From Sisyra terminalis (lineage: Eukaryota > Arthropoda > Insecta > Neuroptera > Sisyridae), in assembly GCA_958496175.1 (NCBI GenBank), contig OY292278.1, positions 12,896,001 through 12,960,000 of the forward strand: 64,000 nucleotides of DNA, in the 5' to 3' direction. Under the pieces are notes generated by a model, which was not told the origin of the DNA, made no database searches, and saw only the letters and a list, made by a program, of their open reading frames with translations. The position numbers were made by a program, and so were the translations under genes. How positions within the stretch are numbered: the stretch's first letter is position 1; every line of letters starts with the position of its first letter. Positions 34,901 through 46,087 of the stretch are shown piece by piece.

Positions 34901-36040
34901 TCTCTTCGAAATTGGGTACCTCAATCTTCCACGGGGTTGCTCGGTTACCAACAGACACCATCTTGGAATTCACTATCAAAATTGAACAGAAGATGCTAAG
35001 GGATAATTTGGGCAAGTAGCATAATATATTTGCTTCATTATCCCATTTGTCCTCCTTACCATTGTCCATCGCTTATTCATATCAAAAGAAGGGTCAAATA
35101 CAGAATGTCAAAAGAGGTTTTAAATGGGAACCCGTGAGAAAGGGACAAAAAGAAAGGCTAGTTCTAAGATGAAAAACCTACTGCTGACAAGTGAAGGCAG
35201 ATAAAGATCTAAGAGAGGAAAATTGGAGCATAAGAGGATTGTGGAGAAAAAAAAACGAGTTTGAAATGAAAGTGCCGAAGAAGAAAAGTTTAGATTTTTT
35301 ATAAACGGAATAACTCCTTATTTTGAAGGGGTTGTTTTTTCTTATACCAGGCAACTTGAAATTCGTTTATAAATTTTTATTTAATTTAATGGAAAGTTTT
35401 CTTTTGGAAAATTTGGTCTCTTGGTAAATTTTAAATTGTTAATACATTATACGATGAAAATTTCAAAATTTCTTTTCACTACTATGGTAAAAACAGATAT
35501 CAAACTTAAATAGGATTTAAAAGGTTCTTGTTATACAAACTTCAAATTTATGATGAACAAGAAAAATCTCCTTTAGTAGTGCAGCTTTGAAGTTGGAAAT
35601 TTGAAAATTTAAAATTTTGATTATTTATTAAAAAATATTTCTTTTAAGATTACAAAAAATGTAATTGAGAAGCAAGAAAATTATTTAGAACCGAAACTAT
35701 TTAGATCTTCGATTCGATTTGGAAAATTACCAAAAAAAGCTATTTTTTTCTAAAAAATCGAGAAAAACTAAACAAAACTATATAGTTTAGATATAAGAAA
35801 AACTTTTTGTTCAAATAAAACAAAATTTTAATTTTATAGAAAAAATGGTCATTTTTTGGAAAGACTTGTTGGAAATACAAAGGACCTCAGTCAGTAACCA
35901 ATTGAGTTAAAGTGAAAATTAGTCTTAGAAGATTGTTTACTATCCAGATGACCACAAAAAATATTTTAATAAAAATAAAATTTTATAACTTTCACCAATA
36001 AATGACATATATAGATACCTAAATTGAGCTTTGGTTAAAT
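31939..36040. other. Mostly non-coding stretch
   Basis: No gene recognised. About 32,230-32,330 and 32,650-32,720 are less A+T-rich patches (GTGACGTAATAATG; CGTCACACGCGCTCGTG). About 33,960-34,150 and 34,850-35,290 are also less A+T-rich. None gives a readable protein or an inverted partner. Confidence 0.45.
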
Positions 36041-36300
36041 CAGGGATGCCTAACCTGTGATTTGCGGACCATAAGATCCATTACGGCAGGCCATAAGGCC
36101 CGCCTTAACCATTTTTCTGGCCCACAACATTCATTACATTTTTGCAAAATTGATTTACTTTTTAACGGCCGAAGTGATAAAAACCAATTTACAATTGAAA
36201 GTATTTATTGTTTTTCTTAATCAATTATGGATACAAAATCTATACATAATTTTATAAATGACCCGCGGAGTTATGACGCATTTCCAAAGTGGACAACAAT
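36041..36300 (+). mobile_element. hAT-type transposon end
   Basis: CAGGGATGCCTAACCTGTG, followed by GCGGACC and GGCCCGCC blocks, is typical of the terminal region of hAT elements, whose inverted repeats start CAGGG(A/G)TG and often contain GCCCGCGGGCC-like repeats. A further DNA patch with GACCCGCGG lies near 36,262. The other end was not found in the window and no transposase is readable, so this is a fragment. Confidence 0.6.
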
Positions 36301-37502
36301 ATAATTTGCATACCTTTTGTAAATTATATTTTAAAATAAACTCCTTTAAAGTTAAACCATTCTTAAAATTTTGTTACTTTTTAAATACTTATATTTTATG
36401 CAAAAAAAATCTCTCGTTTAGGCAAATCATTTTATGAGCTTTTAATCGTATCTTCAACGACGCTAAACTTTTAAATAAATGGTAATCCACTGGAAAAAGA
36501 TTTAAATTTCTAAGACGTTTGAAGTAAATTTCGTACCTTTCTTTAGTTTGAATTTGCTTAAACCTTATTCAAGGTAGAAGAACTTTTATTTTTCTGAACA
36601 ATTTTAAGCTCTTTACCTCGGTTTTCATTGTCAAATCTCTACATTTTAATCGAAACATATACACTAAAAAGTTCTGAACCAATAGTTGGGGATTATATGT
36701 CTACTTATATTATATTCAATTTTAAAAATTAAAAAAAGAATATATCTACCTCACATCGAGTCGAAGAGTTTATGTCGCAGTACAAGATATATATTTTATT
36801 TTTTTAATAAAAAACATCAGTTCAATTTTTATTTACGAATATAAATTCAAATATCATATTTTCGATGGAAGAAATTTTTTGGTTAAAAAAAGAGAAAAAT
36901 TGAGTTTTGATATGGCGTGTATTCGAGATGACATTTGCCTGCAATACAGAATAGATCTCTACAAATATATGAATAAATTCTCGCTTTATTCATGTGTAAA
37001 ATTTCTCTTCTTAACAATTGGAAAATTGTAATATTTATATTCTTTTTAAATGTATTGTATTATGTGAGCTCGTTGAAATTTCATCATCAAAAAAAAAAAA
37101 AAATGATTAAATGTAAAAATAATAAACGAACTCATTATATGTTGAATATGTTAAATCCTTATGCAATATTAAAAGCTAACATGAGAATTTTTATTACAAA
37201 TGAAAAATAATAAGTAAAAGTTTATAGTACCTACTTTAGAATAGTTAATATTGTATCCACCTCTTCATTGGACGCTACATTAGTTTATATGCTATAGTAC
37301 ATGAATCAAAAACTTTTTGTTTCAGATTAATTACGATCATTACTATCATCATTTGTCGCTATTAGTGGTTTTTTGTGGTTTTGTTTCGCACTATTAGTGG
37401 TAAACTATTCCCTTAAAAACATAACCAGCCAAAAAATTTTCAAAATTGTTTATATTTTTCTTATTTCTCTTCAAAATAACATACTGTTCGAAAAAGAAGG
37501 AA
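36301..37502. other. A+T-rich non-coding stretch
   Basis: Nothing recognised apart from A-runs near 37,089-37,103. Confidence 0.55.
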
Positions 37503-38356
37503 TTTTTTTCCCCCTGTTTTCATGTATTTGTAATCTGTCCCTGGACAGTGAGCAAATTTGATCTACGTCCACGCTCCATATTGACTCTATATTTAGTCAA
37601 ATCGGTTCCTTGAACTTACTTCCTGTGAGGCAATTCCAGAAACTATTATTCCCTCCGCTGTTCTCAAGTAGGCTGATTGCCAGATGATTGGCATGGTCTT
37701 CCAGTCTTTTTTGATATTTTTGGCTGAATTTGGCGATCTCTTCTCTCACGGTGGCCACCTTCAGGTCTTTTATGTATGTCGTGGTTAGTGATATACCATG
37801 GGGCGTTTGTAATGAGCCTGAATGTCTTAGACTGAAAGCGCTGGATGATCTCCACATTGGAGTTGCTAGTTGTTCCCAACAGATCGATGCCGTAGGTCTA
37901 GACTGGCTTCAGAATTACTTTGTATATCAGTAGTTTATTGTCAGGGACAATTGCGACCTCCAACCAATCAGCCACTGCAGTTGACGGCATTTGGCTTTAA
38001 GCTGATCTATTTTGGCAGCTATATGTCTCCGCCACGTTAGTCTTCTGTCCAAGTGCATTCCGAGATACTTGACTTCTGTCGCCTGCGGCACCTGATGGTT
38101 GTTGAGATATACCGGTGAACAGATATCTCGCCGAGTAGTGAATGTCACATGAACAGATTTGGCTTCATTGACTTTTATTTGTCATTTATTAAGCCATGGT
38201 TCCAGATCGTTGAGGGCCCTTTGTAATTTTTCGGTCGCAACCTGTGGGCATTGATCTGTCGCCATGATCGCAGTGTCTGCCGCGTACATTGCAATTACCA
38301 CATTATCAGTGATGGGCAGATCTGCCGTATAAATTAGGTACAGTATGGGTCCCAAT
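37503..38356 (-). pseudogene. 5'-truncated Jockey-type LINE, RT part
   Basis: Read on the minus strand it starts at L-G-P-I-L-Y-L-I-Y-T-A-D-L-P and continues through a motif C that reads Y-A-A-D-T instead of F-A-D-D-T. Then follow V-K-Y-L-G-M-H-L-D-R-R-L-T-W-R-R-H-I, a frameshifted region around 37,860-37,930, and the tail N-H-L-A-I-S-L-L-E-N-S-G-G ending F-K-E-P-I and stop near 37,590. The first catalytic Asp of motif C is Ala, so this copy could not polymerise even if intact. A T-run at about 37,503-37,509 is the A-tail read from the other strand. A weak AAGGAA direct repeat (37,497-37,502; 38,357-38,362) may be the target duplication. Confidence 0.82.
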
Positions 38357-38362
38357 AAGGAA

Positions 38363-40484
38363 AAATTTGAAAAAAAAAACTTTTCATGTCACCTTTATGA
38401 CTAAATTTGCGCCAGTGTACACATTAACGCTTAAGTAACTTGGTACTGTATCTTTCGTTATTTCATTATGGTAGCAAAATGTGTATACTCTAACTTGCAT
38501 AACTTATAAATATATACAATTCCTGCTGCTAAATCTTTAGTGTATTAGGCCATCAATAAACCATATTTTTAAATGAACAAATTAAATTTACCTACTATTA
38601 TAATTTTTTGGAACTGGCATTTGAAAATCAAAGAATTGAAACAAAAGAAACAACAAATTAGAGTGTTTTGATTTTAAAAAGAGCTTTCGTTTGTATATAT
38701 ATGAGTGCCTTAATGTATACCTTAACAATGGTATTACTTTTATGGTTTCATACTTTGCAAATTAATATTTCACTGCCCATACCTTGATTGATATAATTAA
38801 AAAAAAAATCTGCCTTAACCAAATTATGCCAAACGAAACATTAAAATATAGCCTTGTATTTTAACGTAGATATTTTTAATACTTATTTCTGTTAAAAGTG
38901 AAAGCCATTGCTTTATGACGTAAATAATTATATTTTTAAAGTAAGTTTCGGAATATTTGCTAATTCATTTGATTCGTTTAAAGATTGTGTTCATTATAAC
39001 GAATGACATTAAAAATGAACTTTTTTCCTCATCAAGATATATTTATTTTAACTTTTAAAAATTAATTTCTTTCAAATCATTTTAAAAATTAAATAACTTT
39101 GCCTTCAAAAATTATAAAAGTCATTATAACTTTTTTCATTAACAAATTCCATTTTTTTATATATATATTTCACTGATATTTTTATATCTTCACGAATTGA
39201 ATTTGAAATAATTTTTATGAGTATACTGTAAAAGGGTTTTTATAAATTTCGCAAACGTGGCGTTTTCATGCGTGTGCGAACGTATTTTGTGTTTTATAAT
39301 ATGAAATATCTTAAATCTACAGAAATGATTTCTTGCGTTTTATGTCAAAAGAAATTGACAAGATTTTTTTCCATTCAATAAAATGTATATCAAAGCATCG
39401 ATCTTATAAATTTAACTGATGTGCACGGTTTATAAAAAAAGACATTGCTTTTATTTTGCCGTACTTGCTCGTATAAAACTTTTTTTTGCTCCTCGTTTTG
39501 TTCAAGGTTGAAAAGTATGGAAAATTTTATTGTTGGTTATTATCTCATGCTTAGGTATACAGTAATAGCTTGCATTCTAGATAATTAAAGAATCGATAAT
39601 GCGAACTAATGAAGATATATGGTAGACGTCTATGCAAAATAGTGGACTTATCCAGACATGTAACTTTAAATTGTCTAATGTCTTGACTATTAAAATAAAC
39701 CTTAAATGTTTATGCACACCTGAGACACGTATCAAATTAGTAGTAGCACAATGAAATTGTAATTTATTTCTTGTAGTTTTCATGACAATATTTCAAACAC
39801 AATTTAAGTGGAAATTCAAACATTTAAAAAGCTTTTTAAATTATTGCGGCAAATAAAAAAGTTCAATATTTTATTTCACCTAACTGAATTTTTCTGTTCT
39901 TCCAAATAATTTAATTACTTTAAGAGCCAAGAAATTCTTGGCTTTCAAGCAACTCATTTACATTATAAATTATGGTTTCATAGACTATTTGGACTAATGT
40001 TCTTTATTTTTTGTTACAGGTAAGCAACTGAAAATAAATTCTCAGAAAATCATTCAAAATTATTCCGTATGGAATTTTTTCGAACGGTTTTCTACCAACC
40101 ATTTATAACGACTAAGGTATTGTGTAAGTTTTTTATTTATCTTGAAAGCTTTAATTACAAAAACACTAGGTGATTTATCAGTTTTATAATACTAGAGCAT
40201 AATTGGGTAATAAAACAAAAATTTAATACTATGAAGTCAAAAAATGTTTGTTTATTTTAATCAACTAAATATTTTGAAGAGATTAAGCATTAAATTGATT
40301 TATCGTTATAACATTTAATTGCATTAAAAATGTAGGTAATTTAGATCACATTTCAATAGAAACTAGCTTACATAACTAATATATCGTTGGAAATTTCCAA
40401 AAGTTGATAAAATATCTTAACATTGATAAGTATTTTACTTATTTAATTATTTAATAATTAAATAATTATTTAACAAAATAATTA
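38363..40484. other. A+T-rich non-coding stretch
   Basis: No gene or named repeat seen. A local A+T palindrome lies at about 40,442-40,473. Confidence 0.55.
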
Positions 40485-40577
40485 TAACCTGGTGATGACA
40501 CTCAAAAACTGTTGAAACGCGTCGTAATAAAGAAGAAATTGAGTCCCATAAGCCATATATTGTTATCCATTAATGAA
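40485..40577 (+). mobile_element. PLE terminal fragment (sister of 14,735-14,825)
   Basis: About 90 bases match the hammerhead-bearing end at 14,735-14,825, including CGCGTCG, ATAAAGAAGAAATT and CATATATTRTTAT-type sequence, with scattered differences. No GIY-YIG coding sequence is readable upstream. Confidence 0.7.
40489..40523 (+). ncRNA. Hammerhead ribozyme motif, PLE type (subfamily B, copy 2)
   Basis: Core CTGGTGA (one change from CTGATGA), stem II GACA with TGTT, then GAAACGCGTC (40,514-40,523) containing the palindrome ACGCGT and a GTC triplet. Stem I improves on the sister copy: C-G, A-T, one mismatch, then T-A, A-T, T-A, T-A. The A-to-G at the core makes this copy probably weak or inactive. 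Confidence 0.65.
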
Positions 40578-40831
40578 ATATATTCAAATGATTTCCTTTT
40601 ATAATAACTATAAAATAAATTTTATTTTTTTTTTTCAAAATTAAAGTAATATAACCAGCCAAAACTGTATTAGCGTTATATAAAAAGCTCCTTGGATAAG
40701 GCAAATTCCAAATTAAAGCCAAATATTTCAAAGGCAAGTTTACGTTATAGTAATTCCTAGAAAGAAAAGCATAATATATTCAAGGTTCCCTGCTATAGTA
40801 ATGTGACTGAGACAATAATGTGGATCTATGC

Positions 40832-41030
40832 CAGGGGTGGCCCAGCTTCTTGATAATCTGAGCCATTTCTTAAAGTTTGTTTTTTTTTTTGAGCCACAAT
40901 TAAATACGTTTTCAAGAAATATACAAAGAAGTTAATAAAAAGTTCAAAAATTTTTTTATAGAAATTTTGTTCATTGAAATCTTTTATCATTATTGAATTT
41001 ACCCAAAGGTTAAAAATGAAACACATTTAT
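40832..41030 (+). mobile_element. hAT-type transposon end
   Basis: CAGGGGTGGCCCAGCTTCTT, followed by TGAGCCA and, 50 bases on, GAGCCACA, resembles the start of many hAT elements (CAGGGGTGGCCAAACTTTTT with repeated GGGCCACA). No transposase or second end found. It is a different family from the end at 36,041. Confidence 0.6.
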
Positions 41031-42876
41031 TTCACTTTTTTTGATAATTTTTTAAAATTTGATGTATAATTGGTGACAGCATTTCTAAGTTATTAGTTAA
41101 TATTGGTCAGTGTTTGGATATCACAAATTTTAAAGTAGAATAAAATAATTCATACAAATATGTTGTTGTGAATATTGAAATAATTCAAAAAACAGCTTCT
41201 TATAGTTCTGGATACTTCGATTTTGCTACCCAAAATCCACTAATTGACCTCATTTATACTTTCTTTGTAAAGCTTGATCTTCTTGGATCAATATTAAATC
41301 AAATTTTTCTTTTGCTTTTTGGGTTGTAATTAGATCGGAAATGGAAAACCCATCTTGAATTATTTAATTATTTAATCCATTTTAAATGGATTTAAATGAT
41401 AGAAAAAGTTTAACAAATTTTCCAAAAAAATGTAGGTTAAACGAGCTTAATTTGATTAGTGAAATCTTTGCTCCGTTATACTAATATCTATTGAGTTTTG
41501 CGGAAATATGGCATTCAAAAGTGCGGTTTCTAATAGATCCAGAGTAATACTTCCAGTCACCCTCAGCACCATCCTTGTTGCGGTATCCCACTTGAGATTA
41601 TAGTGTCTAGAGAATAAACGATTCTAAATTACTTCATTTTTAAAAAAAAATCAATCCACAAAACTACCATTAAATTCTAATGGTATCCTGAATTTTTAGT
41701 CTGCGGTATTTGGAAAGCAAAAATGATTTTGTTCGTAAAATGTACGGTTTTCAAGTCCCACCTGTGGATATTCTTGCGGGTATTCAACGGGTATACCACT
41801 TATTGGTTAGATTTACAACACTGGTATCATCGAAACATATTGTTAGCAAATAATCAGATTACCGAAAAGTGAAGGAACAATCCTCCGACAAAGAAGCTTA
41901 CTACTTACAAAATCAGCTAAATAGCGACCATCTAAATCAATCTAATACATAACAGAAAAAAATTAGGTCATTTGAGATAGCAAAAGTAGTTTTTTATATT
42001 TGACTTGTATATTTATATCTTACTGCAAAGATACCACTTACATATATTGAAGATTTATGATCATATAAACTCAAATTCTCTATTGCCGTTACTGTTTTTT
42101 ATGTTTTGTGGTATCCACTTGAATGCTAACACCACTTTCCTGAATATGTTTTGGTATCTTAAACGGGGTTTTTAGAGAAAACTAAAATGGTTTTGCCAGT
42201 TGTTTTGGATAAAGTATTTTAACATAGAATAAACATTATTTAAACCAATTTCTCAAAAAAAAAAATTCACATTATATAAACGAAATATTAAATTTATTTT
42301 ACATTTCAAACGAGGAAAAAATGTAAATGATAGAAATGATATGAGCATTAGACTTAAGAGTAATTATTTTTAATTGGTGGGTAAGTTTTTGTATGAAATC
42401 TGCAAGAAATTATTAAAAAAATATTTTGATTCAAAAAAATTAATTAAACGGTAAAAGCATGATGCAGCAGTTCAAAAAAGGTTGCGATTTTAACACTAAC
42501 GCACATCAAAGTGGGCAATGGGTCGAAGTCGTTGCTTCCTTTTTCAAATATTGCATCGATGCGTAAATTCAAGACAATAGAACTTTTTGTTTGAATTGAC
42601 TGCTTAAACGATTTCAAGATTGTTGATACTGATAAAAACTTTATTCAGAAAAAGCTACAGTAGATACAATGACCTACGTACAATGGTTGCCAAGGCAACG
42701 GAAAGGTACCCAAAAATATAGCTTCTTAGAGGAGAGTAATTAATTGGAATGAAAATTTTTAGGAATTGTATCATGGTATTTCATTTAATTTTTTTGGAAA
42801 TGTATATCAAGTGGTATGGTTCTTTTCTTTTGAAAATATTTTCAACAAAATGATTTTCGATGAGCACTCGAAGATA
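41031..42876. other. Unassigned stretch
   Basis: Less A+T-rich blocks at about 41,510-41,610 and 41,740-41,930 give short peptides without recognisable motifs; they may belong to the decayed hAT copy. The X-box at 42,686 is listed separately. Confidence 0.4.
42686..42699. promoter_or_regulatory. RFX X-box
   Basis: GTTGCCAAGGCAAC is a perfect inverted repeat matching the RFX-family consensus GTTNCC-N2-GGNAAC. In insects Rfx controls ciliary genes in sensory neurons. It lies just outside the Tc1 copy and next to no recognisable gene, so function is unknown. Confidence 0.35.
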
Positions 42877-43509
42877 CAGAGGTGTGAAAATTATAACACT
42901 CAAAAGAAGATTTTAACTTTTTCCAGCAAAGTATCGTCCAGACTGTAAAACATCCAACATCAATTATGGTTTGGAGCTGCATGTCAGTATAGGGTACCAA
43001 TAGGATACACATTGTGGAAGGTACTATGAGGCAAGATCAATATATACAAGTCTTGGAAACTAGGTTACTTCCTCAAACTAAAGAGTGGTTTCCGGAAGGA
43101 AATTTTATCTTTATGCAGGATGGAGCTCCTTATCATAAAGCCAAAAAAGTTAGGGAATTCCTCAAAAATTCTAACATTAATGTGCCTTCTTGGCAAGGAA
43201 ATAGTCCTGATACTAATCTCATAGAAACTTTTTGGGCCATTATGAAGAAAAAACTTAAAAAAATTAACTTTTACAATACAGGTGGATCTGATTACCGAAC
43301 TCATTAAGATTTGGCATCACGATGAGGAAATAAAATATAGTTGAAAAAAATAATATAGAACATGCCAGGATGAGAAAAATAAATTATAAAAAATCAAGGG
43401 TACTACACAAAATTTTAGATAAGTGAAATTATTGTAATGCTTAAATTTATGACATTTAAAAACAAAAATTTTTTTTTTTCTCTTGAGTCTAATAATTTTC
43501 ACACCTCTG
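42877..43509 (+). mobile_element. Internally deleted Tc1-type transposon
   Basis: Perfect terminal repeats CAGAGGTGTGAAAATTAT occur at 42,877-42,894 and, inverted, at the right end finishing at 43,509. Each is flanked by TA (42,875-42,876; 43,510-43,511), as required for Tc1/mariner. The 633-bp copy keeps only the C-terminal part of the transposase; the N-terminal HTH region is deleted. Confidence 0.88.
42930..43340 (+). pseudogene. Tc1 transposase, C-terminal part
   Basis: The frame begins S-I-V-Q-T-V-K-H-P-T-S-I-M-V-W-S-C-M-S, has a stop at about 42,990, and continues H-I-V-E-G-T-M-R-Q-D-Q-Y. The DDE_3 block follows: F-I-F-M-Q-D-G-A-P-Y-H with the second catalytic Asp, then S-P-D-T-N-L-I-E-T-F-W-A-I-M-K with the final acidic residue (family form SPDLNPIENLWAxMK). 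After K-K-I-N-F a frameshift at about 43,270 moves the reading to L-I-T-E-L-I-K-I-W-H-H-D. The first catalytic Asp (normally F-S-D-E-S) and the paired helix-turn-helix are missing, so the protein cannot be active. Confidence 0.9.
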
Positions 43510-43511
43510 TA

Positions 43512-45060
43512 TACAAATGTGGGGAATCGTAAATTTCTTGTAACATATTTCTTTTTTATATACGACGGTGATGAACTTAATAAATTATTTTTTTCGATTT
43601 CAATGCGTTTGGGAAGACAAAAATATATCAAAATTGTCCGGCCATTGAGATAACATCTTTTGATAGTCGCCCAGGTAAAATATATAAAATTCAGCATTAA
43701 TACTATGACGTAAATAAAATTATAATTTTATAAACTCTTAGGGGTATCTGGTAGGGGGTTGAAACGGAGTTAAGTGTGTAGCAGTGAAGGATGTGATTTT
43801 TATATTATCCCGAAGAAAATATAAAAAACTAATCTTTATACTTTTATGAAAGTAAGCTTCTATTCATACTCCTTTGCTACCTGTTATCGACCAAAGTAAC
43901 CTCCATTCATAGTCTATCGACTCGTTGATCTATTTAAGCTGTATAAGATTTTATAAAACAAAAGTCTGGTCATCGTGTGCTTTTAGTACTACAATATCAG
44001 GTACAAATATATTGTAAATTGGCTGTTTTATATTTAAAAGTTTATTGCTACCTTTTCATATAATGTAAAGAAATACTTAGTCTATTTAAAGATATATATA
44101 AAGAGGAATTAACATGTAAAATTGAAAACATTAAGTTCTTTAGGAAATGTTGGAAAACCTTGTTTGAAGCACATGATTTATACTCTACGAAAAAAAAAAA
44201 CGTAATCTTAACCATAAATTTGTTGAATTCATGAAACATAAACTGACCTCTTCATAAAATAGTATAAATTAAAACCTGGAAATACTCTTTTTTTAAAAGG
44301 AGATTTCAACTGTGAAATTTGTCAAACATTAATTTAAACAAAGAGTCGTTTCGCCAAACTTTATCAGAAACGGAATCATGGAACATGTTACAGAGTCACC
44401 GTATTTGATAAAGGTCAGTTTAACACAGATGTTAATACGATATATTTTATATAGTGAATTGTGGCTTTGCCAGTGTATCTATAACATCTTAACACAGCTG
44501 TGACAAGTTGAAGGTTTTCAAGATTTCTATCGGAGAGTTTAATTTGGTTATTCGATTAACATGTAATTCGTATGTGGATTTTAAAATGCATGGCTCTGTA
44601 AATTGAAAAACTTTTTACTTGAATAATAAAAAAACACTTTCCACAGTATATCGTTATATATTAACCAACTTGCGGTTAACACTGTCTGATAAATTTAAAT
44701 CCGTGAACTCCAAAAAGTCATATAAAAACATACAATTATATTTTTTTTTATTTTCAAATAAATTGCACAATCTGCATAGGGTTGCAATAACTGCATTTAA
44801 TCCATAGACAATCACATGTAAGCACTAGTCCCAGTAGATTAGTGCTTTATAAGTACAAAGATTTTTAACAATCAAGAGCAACAATAACAATAATAGTAAT
44901 TCTTATAGCAATAACAACAATCATAAAAACAATCAACAGTAGCAATAAGAGTCTATAATAACAATATCAATGCTATTAATAATGTGAAACATTAATATAT
45001 AAGTAATATATAAAAATAAAGCTATATAATAAGAAATAATAGTTGGACAATAAAAAGTTA
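43512..45060. other. A+T-rich non-coding stretch
   Basis: No gene recognised. About 44,870-44,990 is low-complexity sequence rich in CAA and ATA triplets. Confidence 0.55.
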
Positions 45061-45127
45061 ATAGGAATATTTGTTTAGTTACAAAATCTATCAGGCAAAT
45101 CTATTACATTCCATTTTTGTAACCTTC

Positions 45128-46087
45128 TTATATCTCACTGTTGTCTAATAAGTTTATTGCGAGTTGGTTGGAATGATCTTCTAGTTTTGTCAGGTATTTT
45201 TTACTAAGCTTTTGAATTTCCTTCTTTACAAATGGCATTTTTGTATCTTCATGTATTTTTTTATTGTTTACATACCATGGAGCATCGATTATTTGTCGTA
45301 GGGTCCATGATTGAAATTTTTGTAGGATTTCAATGTTGGATTTGGATGTAGTACCCCACAACTGTATTCCATATGTCCATATGAGCTTGAGGATGACCTT
45401 GTATAGAAGTAGTTTGTTTTCTGTTGATAAGGGTGCATTAGATGCCATTAGCCAGTACATTTTTTTGTATTTTTTATTTAAATATTCTCGAGTTTTTTTG
45501 ATTTGTACAGCTCATGTAAATTTTTAATCTAAGTGCATTCTGAGATATTTTATCGTGCTCTTTTACGGTAGTTCTGTGCCTTCCATTGTAACCGGTGGAC
45601 ATATATTTCTGCGCAGTGTAAACATTATGTGTGTAGGTTTTGCGTTGTTTATTTTTATTTTCCACTTTTTTACCCATTTTTCTACTTTGTCCAGGTTATT
45701 TTGGAGCTTTAACGAAGCTTGGGTTCATATGCTGCGGTTACGATGGCTGTGTCATTAGCAAATGTTACCACTAATGCATCTGTTGTATTTGGCATATCGG
45801 CTGTGTAAAGGGAATACAACAGAGGCCCCAGAACGCCAAGATTTATAAATTACACAGGTTGCCCCATTAGAAAATAAATTTGACGTCATACGAAGAATTA
45901 TGAAATTTGAATCAGTCTGAAGATACATACGAATTTCTTCTAGATACGTCACGTGGCGCATGAGGCCATCTGTGTATTTTATAAACCTTGCCAATACGCT
46001 ACCTTGGGGAACCCCGGCTGTTATTTTTCTGGGAGTCGTTACTTCTGATTTGTATTTGGCAATGAAATTAAAGAAAAGTTTAATCAA
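45128..46087 (-). pseudogene. 5'-truncated Jockey-type LINE RT, interrupted by a MITE
   Basis: On the minus strand it starts L-I-K-L-F-F-N and reaches R-K-I-T-A-G-V-P-Q-G-S-V-L-A. Here the 154-bp insert (45,837-45,990) splits the gene, and reading resumes V-L-G-P-L-L-Y-S-L-Y-T-A-D-M-P. Motif C reads F-A-N-D-T (first Asp to Asn). After frameshifts and stops near 45,480-45,560, a clean run covers M-Y-W-L-M-A, I-W-T-Y-G-I-Q-L-W-G-T and A-P-W-Y-V-N-N, ending L-L-D-N-S-E-I and stop at 45,128-45,130. It is missing everything upstream of the RT palm. It is older than the copy at 31,019 judging by its decay. Confidence 0.85.
45837..45990. mobile_element. MITE, family 3, copy 1 (nested in RT)
   Basis: Ends CAAGATTTATAAATTACACAGG and, on the other strand, CAAGGTTTATAAAATACACAG are inverted repeats of about 28 bases. 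The flanking 9-base strings CCAGAACGC (45,828-45,836) and CCAATACGC (45,991-45,999) are imperfect direct repeats, and removing one plus the insert restores the RT frame at G-S-V-L-G-P. It contains the CRE palindrome TGACGTCA (about 45,880) and CACGTG (about 45,950). A sister copy lies at 54,919-55,067 in the other orientation. Confidence 0.82.

Noticed and set aside
37730..37933. Plus-strand ORF over the 37.5-38.4 kb region
   Set aside because: Antisense shadow of the minus-strand RT remnant.
40442..40473. A+T palindrome upstream of the 40.5-kb hammerhead as a separate element
   Set aside because: Made only of TTAATTATTTAATAATTAAA-like bases; such palindromes are expected by chance in this composition.
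43014..43307. Tc1 transposase fragment as an intact gene
   Set aside because: It lacks the helix-turn-helix region and first catalytic Asp and contains a stop and a frameshift.
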